From the NCBI RefSeq assembly GCF_029227915.1, contig NC_079885.1, positions 2,852,001 through 2,916,000 on the forward strand: DNA of 64,000 nt. Reading direction: 5' to 3'. A model generated the notes under the pieces. The model saw only the letters and a program-made list of their open reading frames with translations. It was not told the origin of the DNA and did no database searches. Origin of the DNA: Hydractinia symbiolongicarpus (lineage: Eukaryota; Cnidaria; Hydrozoa; Anthoathecata; Hydractiniidae). The position numbers were made by a program, and so were the translations under genes. Numbering within the stretch: the stretch's first letter is position 1; the number at the start of each line of letters is the position of its first letter. Shown here piece by piece: positions 12,393 to 23,130 of the stretch.

Positions 12393-12418
12393 TTAAACTT
12401 CTTTTATTCAGCGTCTCA

Positions 12419-12440
12419 TCAAAAATGAAAACATTTTTGA
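12419..12440. repeat. 22-nt perfect inverted repeat in the monomer (reference copy)
   Basis: The arms TCAAAAATG and CATTTTTGA are exact reverse complements separated by AAAA, giving a 9-bp stem and 4-nt loop. The same perfect dyad is present in a large share of monomers, for example 3,005-3,026. The left arm is nearly constant. The right arm varies by subtype (CATTTCTGA, CAAGTTTGA, CATTTGTGA, CATTCTTGA, CAATTTTGA, CATTTTTAA), which weakens the stem in those copies. It could extrude as a cruciform or fold in a transcript. Whether it binds a protein cannot be told from sequence. Confidence 0.85.
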
Positions 12441-15400
12441 AAACTACAAGTCTTATGTGTTTTAGTGGTGAAAAAATAATTTAAAAAATCGTTCGGGAAA
12501 TCAGTTTACTCCTTGGGTACTTTCTTTATATACATTCAACTATACGGGCCAAGCCCGGGATTTACGGGAAATCGCGGGTTATCGTTTGCCGGCGATTAAA
12601 CTTCTTTTATTTAGCGTCTCATTAAAAATGAAAACATTTTTGAAAACTACAAGTCTTATGCGTTTTAGTGGTGAAAAAATAATTTAAAAAATCGTTCTGG
12701 AAATGAGTTTACTCACAGGGTACTTTCTTTGTATACATTCGACTATACGGGCCAAGCCCAGGATTTACGGGAAATCGCGGGTTTTCGTTTGCCGGCGATT
12801 AAACCTCTCTCATTAAGCGTCTCATCAAAAATGAAAACATTTTTGAAAACTACAAGTCTCATGCATTTTAGTGGTGAAAAAAAATTTAAAAAATCATTCG
12901 GGAAATGAGTTTACTCCCTGGGTACTTTCTTTGTATACATTCAACTACACGGGCCAAGCCGGGCATTTACGGAAAATCGCGGGTTTTCGTTTGACGGCGA
13001 TTAAACTTCTTTTATTCAGCGTCCCATCAAAAATGAAAACATTTTTGAAAACTACAAGTCTCATGCGTTTTAGTGATGAAAAAATAATGCCGGCGATTAA
13101 ACTTCTTTTATTCAGCGTCTCATCAAAAATGAAAACATTTTTGAAAACTACAAGTCTCATGCGTTTTAGTGGTGAAAAGATAATTTAAAAAATCGTTTTG
13201 AAAATGAGTTAACTCACAGGGTACTTTCTTTGTATACATTCGACTATACGGCCCAAGCCCGTGATTTACGGGAAATCGCGGGTTTTCGTTTGCCGGCGAT
13301 TAAACCACTTTCATTAAGCGTCTCATCAAAAATGAAAACATTTCTGAAAACTACAAGTCTCATGCGTTTTAGTGGTGAAAAAATAATTTAAAAAATCGTT
13401 CGGGAATTGAGTTTACACCCTGGGTACTTTCTTTGTATACTTTTGACTATACGGGCCGAGTCCGGGATTTACGGGAAGTCGCGGGTTTTCGTTTGCCGGC
13501 GATTAAACTTCTTTTATACAGCGTCTCATCAAAAATGAAAACATTTTTGAAAACTACAAGTCTCATGGGCTTTAGTGGTGAAATAATAATTTAAAAAATC
13601 GTTCGGGAAATGAGTTTACACCCTGGGTACTTTCTTTGTATACATTCGACTATACGGGCCAAGCCCAGGATTTACGGCAAATCGCGGGTTTTCGTTTGCC
13701 GGCAATTAAACCTCTTTCATTAAGCGTCTCATCAAAAATGAAAACATTTTTGAAAACTACAAGTCTCATGCATTTTAGTGGTGAAAAAAAATTTAAAAAA
13801 TCATTCGGGAAATGAGTTTACTCCCTGGGTACTTTCTTTGTATACATTCGACTACACGGGCCAAGCCCGGCATTTACGGAAAATCGCGGGTTTTCGTTTG
13901 CCGGCGATTAAACTTCTTTTATTCAGCGTCCCATCAAAAATGAAAACATTTTTGAAAATTACAAGTCTCATGCGTTTTAGTGGTGAAAAAATAATGCCGG
14001 CGATTAAACTTCTTTTATTCAGCGTCTCATCAAAAATGAAAACTTTTTTGAAAACTACAAGTCTTATGCGTTTTAGTGTTGAAAAAATAATTTAAAAAAT
14101 CGTTCTGGAAATGAGCTTACTCACAGGATACTACAAGTCTCATGCGATTTAGTGGTGAAAAGATAATTTAAAAAATCGTTCTGGAAATGAGTTTACTCAC
14201 AGGGTACTTTCTTTGTATACATTCGACTACACGGGCCAAGCCCGGGATTTAGGGGAAATTGCTGGTTTTCGTTTGCCGGCGATTAAACCTCTTTCATTAA
14301 GCGTCTCATCAAAAATGAAAACATTTTTGAAAACTACAAGTCTCGTGCGTTTTAGTGGTGAAAATATAATTTAAAAAATCGCTCGGGAAATGAGTTTACT
14401 CCCTGGGTACTTTCTTTGTATACTTTTGACTATACGGGCCGAGTCCGGGATTTACGGGAAATCGTGGGTTTTCGTTTGCCGGCGATTAAACTTCTTTTAT
14501 TCAGCGTCCCATCAAAAATGAAAACATTTTTGAAAACTACAAGTCTCATGCGTTTTAGTGGTGAAAAAATAATGCCGGCGATTAAACTTCTTTTATTCAG
14601 CGTCTCATCAAAAATGAAAACATTTTTGAAAACTACAAGTCTTATGCGTTTTAGTGTTAAAAAAATAATTTAAAAAATCGTTCTGGAAATGAGTATACTC
14701 ACAGGATACTACAAGTCTCATGGGCTTTAGTGGTGAAATAATAATTTAAAAAGTCGTTCGGGAAATGAGTTTACACCCTGGGTACTTTATTTGTATACAT
14801 TCGACTATACGGGCCAAGCCCAGGATTTACGGGAAATCGCGGGTTTTCGTTTGCCGGCAATTAAACCTCTTTCATTAAGCGTCTCATCAAAAATGAAAAC
14901 ATTTTTGAAAACTGCAAGTCTCATGCATTTTAGTGGTGAAAAAAAATTTAAAAAATCATTCGGGAAATGAGTTTACTCCCTGGGTACTTTCTTTGTATAC
15001 ATTCGACTATACGGGCCGAGTCCGGGATTTACGGGAAATCGCAAGTTTTCGTTTGCCGGCAATTAAACTTCTTTTATTCAGCGTCTCATCAAAAACGAAA
15101 ACAAGTTTGGAAACTACAAGTCTCATGCGTTTTAGTGGTGAAAAAATAATCTAAAAAATCGTTCGGGAAATGAGTTTACTCCCTGGATACTTTCTTTGTA
15201 TACTTTTGACTATACGGACCAAGCCCGGGATTTACGGTTAATCGCGGGTTTTCGTTTGACGGCGATTAAACTTCTTTTATTCAGCGTCTCATCAAAAATG
15301 AAAACATTTTTGAAAACTACAAGTCTTATGCGTTTTAGTGGTGAAAAAATAATTTAAAAAATCGTTCGGGAAATCAGTTTACTCCTTGGGTACTTTCTTT

Positions 15401-18255
15401 ATATACATTCAACTATACGGGCCAAGCCCGGGATTTACGGGAAATCGCGAGTTTTTGTTTGCCGGCGATTAAACTTCTTTTATTCAGCGTCTCATCAAAA
15501 ATGAAAACATTTTTGAAAACTACAAATCTTATGCGTTTTAGTGGTGAAAAAATAATTTAAAAAATCGTTCTGGAAATGAGTTACTCACAGGGTACTTTTT
15601 TTGTATATATTCGACTATACGGGCCAAGCCCAGGATTTACGGGAAATCGCGGGTTTTCGTTTGCCGGCGATTAAACCTCTTTCATTAAGCGTCTCATCAA
15701 AAATGAAAACATTTTTGAAAACTACAATTCTCATGCATTTTAGTGGCGAAAAAAAAATTTAAAAAATCATGCGGGAAATGAGTTTACTCCCTGGGTACTT
15801 TCTTTGTATACATTCGACTACACGGGCCAAGCCCGGCATTTACGGAAAATCGCGGGTTTTCGTTTGCCGGCGATTAAACTTCTTTTATTCAGCGTCCCAT
15901 CAAAAATGAAAACATTTTTGAAAACTACAATTCTCATGCGTTTTAGTGGTGAAAAAATAATGCCGGCGATTAAACTTCTTTTATTCAGCGTCTCATCAAA
16001 ATTGAAAACATTTTTGAAAACTACAAGTCTTATGCGTTTTAGTGTTGAAAAAATAATTTAAAAAATCGTTCTGGAAATGAGTTTACTCACAGGATACTAC
16101 AAGTGTCATGCAATTTAGTGGTGAAAAGATAATTTAAAAAATCGTTCTGGAAATGAGTTTACTCACAGGGTACTTTCTTTGTATACATTCGACTACACGG
16201 GCCAAGCCCGGGATTTAGGGGAAGTCGCTGGTTTTCGTTTGCCGGCGATTAAACCTCTTTCATTAAGCGTCTCATCCAAAATGAAAACATTTTTGAAAAC
16301 TACAAGTCTCGTGCGTTTTAGTGGTGAAAATATAATTTAAAAAATCACTCCGGAAATTAGTTTACTCCCTGGGTACTTTCTTTGTATACTTTTGACTATA
16401 CGGGCCGAGTCCGGGATTTACGGGAAATCGCGTGATTTTGTTTGCCGGCGATTAAACTTCTTTTATTCAGCGTCCCATCAAAAATGAAAACATTTTTGAA
16501 AAGTAAAAGTCTCATGCGTTTTAGTGGTGAAAAAATAATATAAAAAATCGTTCAGAAAATGAGTTAACTCACAGGGTACTTTCTTTGTATACATTCGACT
16601 ATACGGCCCAAGCCCGGGATTTACCGGAAATCGCGGATTTTCGTTTGCCGGCGATTAAACCACTTTCATTAAGCGTCTCATCAAAAATGAAAACATTTCT
16701 GAAAACTACAAGTCTCATGCCTTTTAGTGGTGAAAAAATAATTTAAAAAATCGTTCGGGAATTGAGTTTACTCCCTGGGTACTTTCTTTGTATACTTTTG
16801 ACTATACGGGCCGAGTCCGGGATTTACGGGAAGTCGCGGGTTTTCGTTTGCCGGCGAATAAACTTCTTTTATACAGCGTCTCATCAAAAATGAAAACATT
16901 TTTGAAAACTACAAGTCTCATGGGCTTTAGTGGTGAAATAATAATTTAAAAAATCGTTCGGGAAATGAGTTTACACCCTGGGTACTTTCTTTGTATACTT
17001 TTGACTATACGGGCAGATTCCGGGATTTACGGGAAATAGCAGGTTTTCGTTTGCCGGCAAATAAACTTCTTTTAATCAGCGTCTCATCAAAAATGAAAAC
17101 ATTTTTGAAAACTACAAGTCTCATTTGTTCTAGTGGTGCAGAAATAATTTGAAAAATCGTTCGGGAAATCAGTTTACTCCTTGGGTACTTTCTTTATATA
17201 CATTCAACTATACGGGCCAAGCCCGGGATTTACGGGAAATCGCGGGTTTTCGTTTGCCGGCGATTAAACTTCTTTTATTCAGCGTCTCATCAAAAATGAA
17301 AACAAGTTTGAAAACTACAAGTCTCATGCGTTTTAGTGGTGAAAAAATAATCTAAAACATCGTTCGGGAAATGAGTTTACTCCCTGGATACTTTCTTTGT
17401 ATACTTTTGACTATACGGGCCAAGCCCGGGATTTACGGTTAATCGCGGGTTTTCGTTTGCCGGCGATTAAACTTCTTTTATTCAGCGTCTCATCAAAAAT
17501 GAAAACATTTGTGAAAACTACAAGTCTTATGTGTTTTAGTGGTGAAAAAATAATTTAAAAAATCGTTCGGGAAATCAGTTTACTCCTTGGGTACTTTCTT
17601 TATATACATTCAACTATACGGGCCAAGCCCGGGATTTACGGGAAATCGCGGGTTTTCGTTTGCCGGCGATTAAACTTCTTTTATTCAGCGTCTCATCAAA
17701 AATGAAAACATTCTTGAAAACTACAAGTCTTATGCGTTTTAGTGGTGAAAAAATAATTTAAAAAATCGTTCTGGAAATGAGTTAACTCACAGGGTACTTT
17801 CTTTGTATACATTCGACTGAACGGGCCAAGCCCAGGATTTACGGGAAATCGCGGGTTTTCGTTTGCCGGCGATTAAACCTCTCTCATTAAGCGTCTCATC
17901 AAAAATGAAAACATTTTTGAAAACTACAAGTCTCATGGGCTTTAGTGGTGAAATAATAATTTAAAAAATCGTTCTGGAAATGAGTTTACTCACAGGGTAC
18001 TTTCTTTGTATATATTCGACTATACGGGCCAAGCCCAGGATTTACGGGAAATCGCGGGTTTTCGTTTGCCGGCGATTAAACCTCTTTCATTAAACGTCTC
18101 ATCAAAAATGAAAACATTTTTGAAAACTACAATTCTCATGCATTTCAGTGGTGAAAAAAAAATTTAAAAAATCATGCGGGAAATGAGTTTACTCCCTGGG
18201 TACTTTCTTTGTATACATTCGACTACACGGGCCAAGCCCGGCATTTACGGAAAAT

Positions 18256-19411
18256 CGCGGGTTTTCGTTTGCCGGCGATTAAACTTCTTTTATTCAGCGT
18301 CCCATCAAAAATGAAAACATTTTTGAAAACTACAATTCTCATGCGTTTTAGTGGTGAAAAAATAATGCCGGCGATTAAACTTCTTTTATTCAGCGTCTCA
18401 TCAAAAATGAAAACATTTTTGAAAACTACAAGTCTTATGCGTTTTAGTGTTGAAAAAATAATTTAAAAAATCGTTCTGGAAATGAGTTTACTCACAGGAT
18501 ACTACAAGTGTCATGCAATTTAGTGGTGAAAAGATAATTTAAAAAATCGTTTTGGAAATGAGTTTACTCACAGGGTACTTTCTTTGTATACATTCGACTA
18601 CACGGGCCAAGCCCGGGATTTAGGGGAAGTCGCTGGATTTCGTTTGCCGGCGATTAAACCTCTTTCATTAAGCGTCTCATCAAAAATGAAAACATTTTTG
18701 AAAACTACAAGTCTCGTGCGTTTTAGTGGTGAAAATATAATTTAAAAAATCACTCGGGAAATTAGTTTACTCCCTGGGTACTTTCTTTGTATACTTTTGA
18801 CTATACGGGCCGAGTCCGGGATTTACGGGAAATGGCGTGATTTTGTTTGCCGGCGATTAAACTTCTTTTATTCAGCGTCCCATCAAAAATGAAAACATTT
18901 TTGAAAACTACAATTCTCATGCGTTTTAGTGGTGAAAAAATAATGCCGGCGATTAAACTTCTTTTATTCAGCGTCTCATCAAAAATGAAAACATTTTTGA
19001 AAACTACAAGTCTTATGCGTTTTAGTGTTGAAAAAATAATTTAAAAAATCGTTCTGGAAATGAGTTTACTCACAGGATACTACAAGTGTCATGCAATTTA
19101 GTGGTGAAAAGATAATTTAAAAAATCGTTTTGGAAATGAGTTTACTCACAGGGTACTTTCTTTGTATACATTCGACTACACGGGCCAAGCCCGGGATTTA
19201 GGGGAAGTCGCTGGATTTCGTTTGCCGGCGATTAAACCTCTTTCATTAAGCGTCTCATCAAAAATGAAAACATTTTTGAAAACTACAAGTCTCGTGCGTT
19301 TTAGTGGTGAAAATATAATTTAAAAAATCACTCGGGAAATTAGTTTACTCCCTGGGTACTTTCTTTGTATACTTTTGACTATACGGGCCGAGTCCGGGAT
19401 TTACGGGAAAT
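18256..19411 (+). repeat. 578-bp tandem duplication inside copy 1
   Basis: The interval around 18,367-18,833 is repeated at +578 (18,945-19,411). Each repeat has one 96-bp unit, one 76-bp unit and two full monomers (203+203+96+76=578). The rare pair TCGCTGGATTTCG and AAATGGCGTGATTTTG is in both. Copy 2 has a single version (26,531 onward), which is why the offset between copies falls from 8,164 to 7,586. Outer limits are approximate. Confidence 0.88.
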
Positions 19412-21454
19412 GGCGTGATTTTGTTTGCCGGCGATTAAACTTCTTTTATTCAGCGTCCCATCAAAAATGAAAACATTTTTGAAAAGTAAAAGTCTCATGC
19501 GTTTTAGTGGTGAAAAAATAATATAAAAAATCGTTCAGAAAATGAGTTAACTCACAGGGTACTTTCTTTGTATACATTCGACTATACGGCCCAAGCCCGG
19601 GATTTACCGGAAATCGCGGATTTTCGTTTGCCGGCGATTAAACCACTTTCATTAAGCGTCCCATCAAAAATGAAAACATTTCTGAAAACTACAAGACTCA
19701 TGCGTTTTAGTGGTGAAAAAATAATTTAAAAAATCGTTCGGGAATTGAGTTTACTCCCTGGGTACTTTCTTTGTATACTTTTGACTATACGGGCCGAGTC
19801 CGGGATTTACGGGAAGTCGCGGGTTTTCGTTTGCCGGCGAATAAACTTCTTTTATACAGCGTCTCATCAAAAATGAAAACATTTTTGAAAACTACAAGTC
19901 TCATGGGCTTTAGTGGTGAAATAATAATTTAAAAAATCGTTCGGGAAATGAGTTTACACCCTGGGTACTTTCTTTGTATACTTTTGACTATACGGGCCAA
20001 GCCCAGGATTTACGGGAAATCGCGGGTTTTCGTTTGCCGGCGATTAAACTTCTTTTATTCAGCGTCTCATCAAAAATGAAAACAAGTTTGAAAACTACAA
20101 GTCTCATGCGTTTTAGTGGTGAAAAAATAATCTAAAACATCGTTCGGGAAATGAGTTTACTCCCTGGATACTTTCTTTGTATACTTTTGACTATACGGGC
20201 CAAGCCAGGGATTTACGGTTAATCGCGGGTTTTCGTTTGCCGGCGATTAAACTTCTTTTATTCAGCGTCTCATCAAAAATGAAAACATTTGTGAAAACTA
20301 CAAGTCTTATGTGTTTTAGTGGTGAAAAAATAATTTAAAAAATCGTTCGGGAAATCAGTTTACTCCTTGGGTACTTTCTTTATATGCATTCAACTATACG
20401 GGCCAAGCCCGGGATTTACGGGAAATCGCAAGTTTTCGTTTGCCGGCGATTAAACTTCTTTTATTCAGCGTCTCATCAAAAATGAAAACATTCTTGAAAA
20501 CTACAAGTCTTATGCGTTTTAGTGGTGAAAAAATAATTTAAAAAATCGTTCTGGAAATGAGTTTACTCACAGGGTACTTTCTTTGTATACATTCGACTGT
20601 ACGGGCCAAGCCCAGGATTTACGGGAAATCGCGGGTTTTCGTTTGCCGGCGATTAAACCTCTCTCATTAAGCATCTCATCAAAAATGAAAACATTTTTGA
20701 AAACTACAAGTCTCATGCATTTTAGTGGTGAAAAAAATTTAAAAAATCATTCGGGAAATGAGTTTACTCCCTGGGTACTTTCTTTGTATACATTCGACTA
20801 CACGGGCCAAGCCCGGCATTTACGGAAAATCGCGGGTTTTCGTTTGCCGGCGATTAAACTTCTTTTATTCAGCGTCCCATCAAAAATGAAAACATTTTTG
20901 AAAACTACAAGTCTCATGGGCTTTAGTGGTGAAATAATAATTTGAAAAAATCGTTCGGGAAATCAGTTTACTCCTTGGGTACTTTCTTTATATACATTCA
21001 ACTATACGGGCCAAGCCCGGGATTTACGGGAAATCTCGGGCTTTCGTTTCCCGGCGATTAAACTTCTTTTATTCAGCGTCTCATCAAATATGAAAACATT
21101 TTTGAAAACTACAAGTCTCATGCGATTTAGTGGTGAAAAGATAATTTAAAAAATCGTTCTGGAAATGAGTTTACTCACAGGGTACTTTCTTTGTATACAT
21201 TCGACTACACGGGCGAAGCCCAGGATTTACGGGAAATCGCGGGTTTTCGTTTGCCGGCGATTAAACCTCTCTCATTAAGCGTCTCATCAAAAATGAAAAC
21301 ATTTTTGAAAACTACAAGTCTCATGCATTTTAGTGGTGAAAAAAAATTTAAAAAATCATTTGGGAAATGAGTTTACTCCCTGGGTACTTTCTTTGTATAC
21401 ATTCGACTACACGGGCCAAGCCCGGCATTTACGGAAAATCGCGGGTTTTCGTTT

Positions 21455-21550
21455 GCCGGCGATTAAACTTCTTTTATTCAGCGTCCCATCAAAAATGAAA
21501 ACATTTTTGAAAACTACAAGTCTCATGCGTTTTAGTGGTGAAAAAATAAT
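21455..21550 (+). repeat. 96-bp truncated unit (reference copy); 34 in window
   Basis: ATAAT at the monomer end is fused directly to GCCGGCG of the next monomer, deleting 107 bp of the monomer's left part. The spacing between GCCGGC boxes is therefore 96 instead of 203. The first base of GCCGGC after each junction is at: 2084, 6109, 8436, 9343, 13089, 13996, 14574, 15962, 18367, 18945, 21551, 22737, 23923, 26531, 29137, 31617, 32524, 38478, 39513, 41918, 45716, 47030, 50852, 53584, 54491, 55398, 56001, 56908, 58221, 58925, 59832, 61018, 61925, 63517. The monomer before the junction usually has CGTCCCATC and the one after has CGTCTCATC. One fused junction implies a single origin followed by copying. 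Confidence 0.93.
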
Positions 21551-21645
21551 GCCGGCGATTAAACTTCTTTTATTCAGCGTCTCATCAAAAATGAAAACAT
21601 TTTTGAAAACTACAAGTCTTATGCGTTTTAGTGTTGAAAAAATAA

Positions 21646-21721
21646 TTTAAAAAATCGTTCTGGAAATGAGTTTACTCACAGGATACTACAAGTCTCATGC
21701 GATTTAGTGGTGAAAAGATAA
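21646..21721 (+). repeat. 76-bp truncated unit (reference copy); 25 in window
   Basis: The monomer start up to CTCACAGG is fused to ATACTACAAGTC of the monomer end, deleting 127 bp. A TAC shared by GGGTACTTTC and AACTACAAG lies at the fusion, suggesting microhomology. The GGA of the fusion is at: 2214, 14126, 14704, 16092, 18497, 19075, 21681, 22867, 24053, 26661, 29267, 29952, 32654, 32730, 34023, 34911, 36204, 38608, 38684, 39643, 42047, 47160, 59962, 62055, 63647. It lacks the G-rich block, the GCCGGC box and the 22-nt inverted repeat. Nineteen copies directly follow a 96-bp unit. Confidence 0.93.
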
Positions 21722-23130
21722 TTTAAAAAATCGTTCTGGAAATGAGTTTACTCACAGGGTACTTTCTTTGTATACATTCGACTACACGGGCCAAGCCCGG
21801 GATTTAGGGGAAATCGCTGGTTTTCGTTTGCCGGCGATTAAACCTCTTTCATTAAGCGTCTCATCAAAAATGAAAACATTTTTGAAAACTACAAGTCTCG
21901 TGCGTTTTAGTGGTGAAAATATAATTTAAAAAATCGCTCGGGAAATGAGTTTACTCCCTGGGTACTTTCTTTGTATACATTCGACTACACGGGCCAAGCC
22001 CGGCATTTACGGAAAATCGCGGGTTTTCGTTTGCCGGCGATTAAACTTCTTTTATTCAGCGTCCCATCAAAAATGAAAACATTTTTGAAAACTACAAGTC
22101 TCATGGGCTTTAGTGGTGAAATAATAATTTGAAAAAATCGTTCGGGAAATCAGTTTACTCCTTGGGTACTTTCTTTATATACATTCAACTATACGGGCCA
22201 AGCCCGGGATTTACGGGAAATCGCGGCTTTCGTTTCCCGGCGATTAAACTTCTTTTATTCAGCGTCTCATCAAATATGAAAACATTTTTGAAAACTACAA
22301 GTCTCATGCGATTTAGTGGTGAAAAGATAATTTAAAAAATCGTTCTGGAAATGAGTTTACTCACAGGGTACTTTCTTTGTATACATTCGACTACACGGGC
22401 GAAGCCCAGGATTTACGGGAAATCGCGGGTTTTCGTTTGCCGGCTATTAAACCTCTCTCATTAAGCGTCTCATCAAAAATGAAAACATTTTTGAAAACTA
22501 CAAGTCTCATGCATTTTAGTGGTGAAAAAAAATTTAAAAAATCATTTGGGAAATGAGTTTACTCCCTGGGTACTTTCTTTGTATACATTCGACTACACGG
22601 GCCAAGCCCGGCATTTACGGAAAATCGCGGGTTTTCGTTTGCCGGCGATTAAACTTCTTTTATTCAGCGTCCCATCAAAAATGAAAACATTTTTGAAAAC
22701 TACAAGTCTCATGCGTTTTAGTGGTGAAAAAATAATGCCGGCGATTAAACTTCTTTTATTCAGCGTCTCATCAAAAATGAAAACATTTTTGAAAACTACA
22801 AGTCTTATGCGTTTTAGTGTTGAAAAAATAATTTAAAAAATCGTTCTGGAAATGAGTTTACTCACAGGATACTACAAGTCTCATGCGATTTAGTGGTGAA
22901 AAGATAATTTAAAAAATCGTTCTGGAAATGAGTTTACTCACAGGGTACTTTCTTTGTATACATTCGACTACACGGGCCAAGCCCGGGATTTAGGGGAAAT
23001 CGCTGGTTTTCGTTTGCCGGCGATTAAACCTCTTTCATTAAGCGTCTCATCAAAAATGAAAACATTTTTGAAAACTACAAGTCTCGTGCGTTTTAGTGGT
23101 GAAAATATAATTTAAAAATTCGCTCGGGAA

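Larger units (their letters stand above)
12277..12479 (+). repeat. Reference full-length monomer (203 bp)
   Basis: Chosen because it is exactly 203 bp and carries most consensus features. In order: the A-tract start; CGGG at 12,291; the GAGT/ACTC dyad at 12,299-12,308; GTATAC near 12,326; the G-rich block 12,342-12,375; the TTCGTTTGCCGGCG box from 12,378; TTTATT (AATAAA on the minus strand) at 12,403-12,408; the 22-nt inverted repeat at 12,419-12,440; and the TTTAGTGGTG box near the end. A consensus from the commonest letters has 35 C and 42 G in 203 bp (38% GC) and 13 CpG. This copy has slightly fewer CpG because it reads CTTATGTG rather than CTCATGCG. The phase (start at TTT of the A-tract) is my convention. 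Confidence 0.9.
12139..15169 (+). repeat. Mixed modules with 96/76-bp units
   Basis: Contains 96-bp junctions at 13,089, 13,996 and 14,574 and 76-bp fusions at 14,126 and 14,704. Two related modules lie 907 bp apart (about 12,710-13,160 and 13,617-14,067). Two others 578 bp apart each contain a 96+76 pair. Bases about 12,430-14,130 are closely matched by 30,958-32,660 at +18,528. The monomer at about 14,950-15,150 resembles those at 464-1,073 (AAATCGCAAG, AAGTTTGGAAAC). Confidence 0.8.
15170..23130 (+). repeat. 7,961-bp higher-order repeat unit, copy 1
   Basis: Followed directly by a second copy. Unusual variants shared at +7,961 prove common descent: GAGTTACTCAC (one T lost) at about 15,577 and 23,540; CAAAATTGAAAAC at 15,998 and 23,959; CATCCAAAATG at about 16,275 and 24,236; ACTCCGGAAATT at about 16,347 and 24,308; CGACTGAACGG at about 17,815 and 25,776. 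Differences seen include TTTTTG against TTTTCG near 15,452 and GGGCAGATT against GGGCCGATT near 17,012. Copy 1 alone has an internal 578-bp duplication and a terminal 1,186-bp duplication. Its length fits 35 full monomers, five 96-bp and five 76-bp units. Confidence 0.9.

Noticed and set aside
12378-12395. CENP-B box
   Set aside because: TTCG matches the start of the box, but the required A and CGGG positions that follow do not. The minus-strand candidate around CCCGGGATTTACGGG also fails at key positions.
12871-13188. Many 60-120-codon open frames on both strands across the window
   Set aside because: All start and stop at the same monomer positions and vary with A-tract indels. They are by-products of the repeat, with opposite-strand frames overlapping the same monomers.
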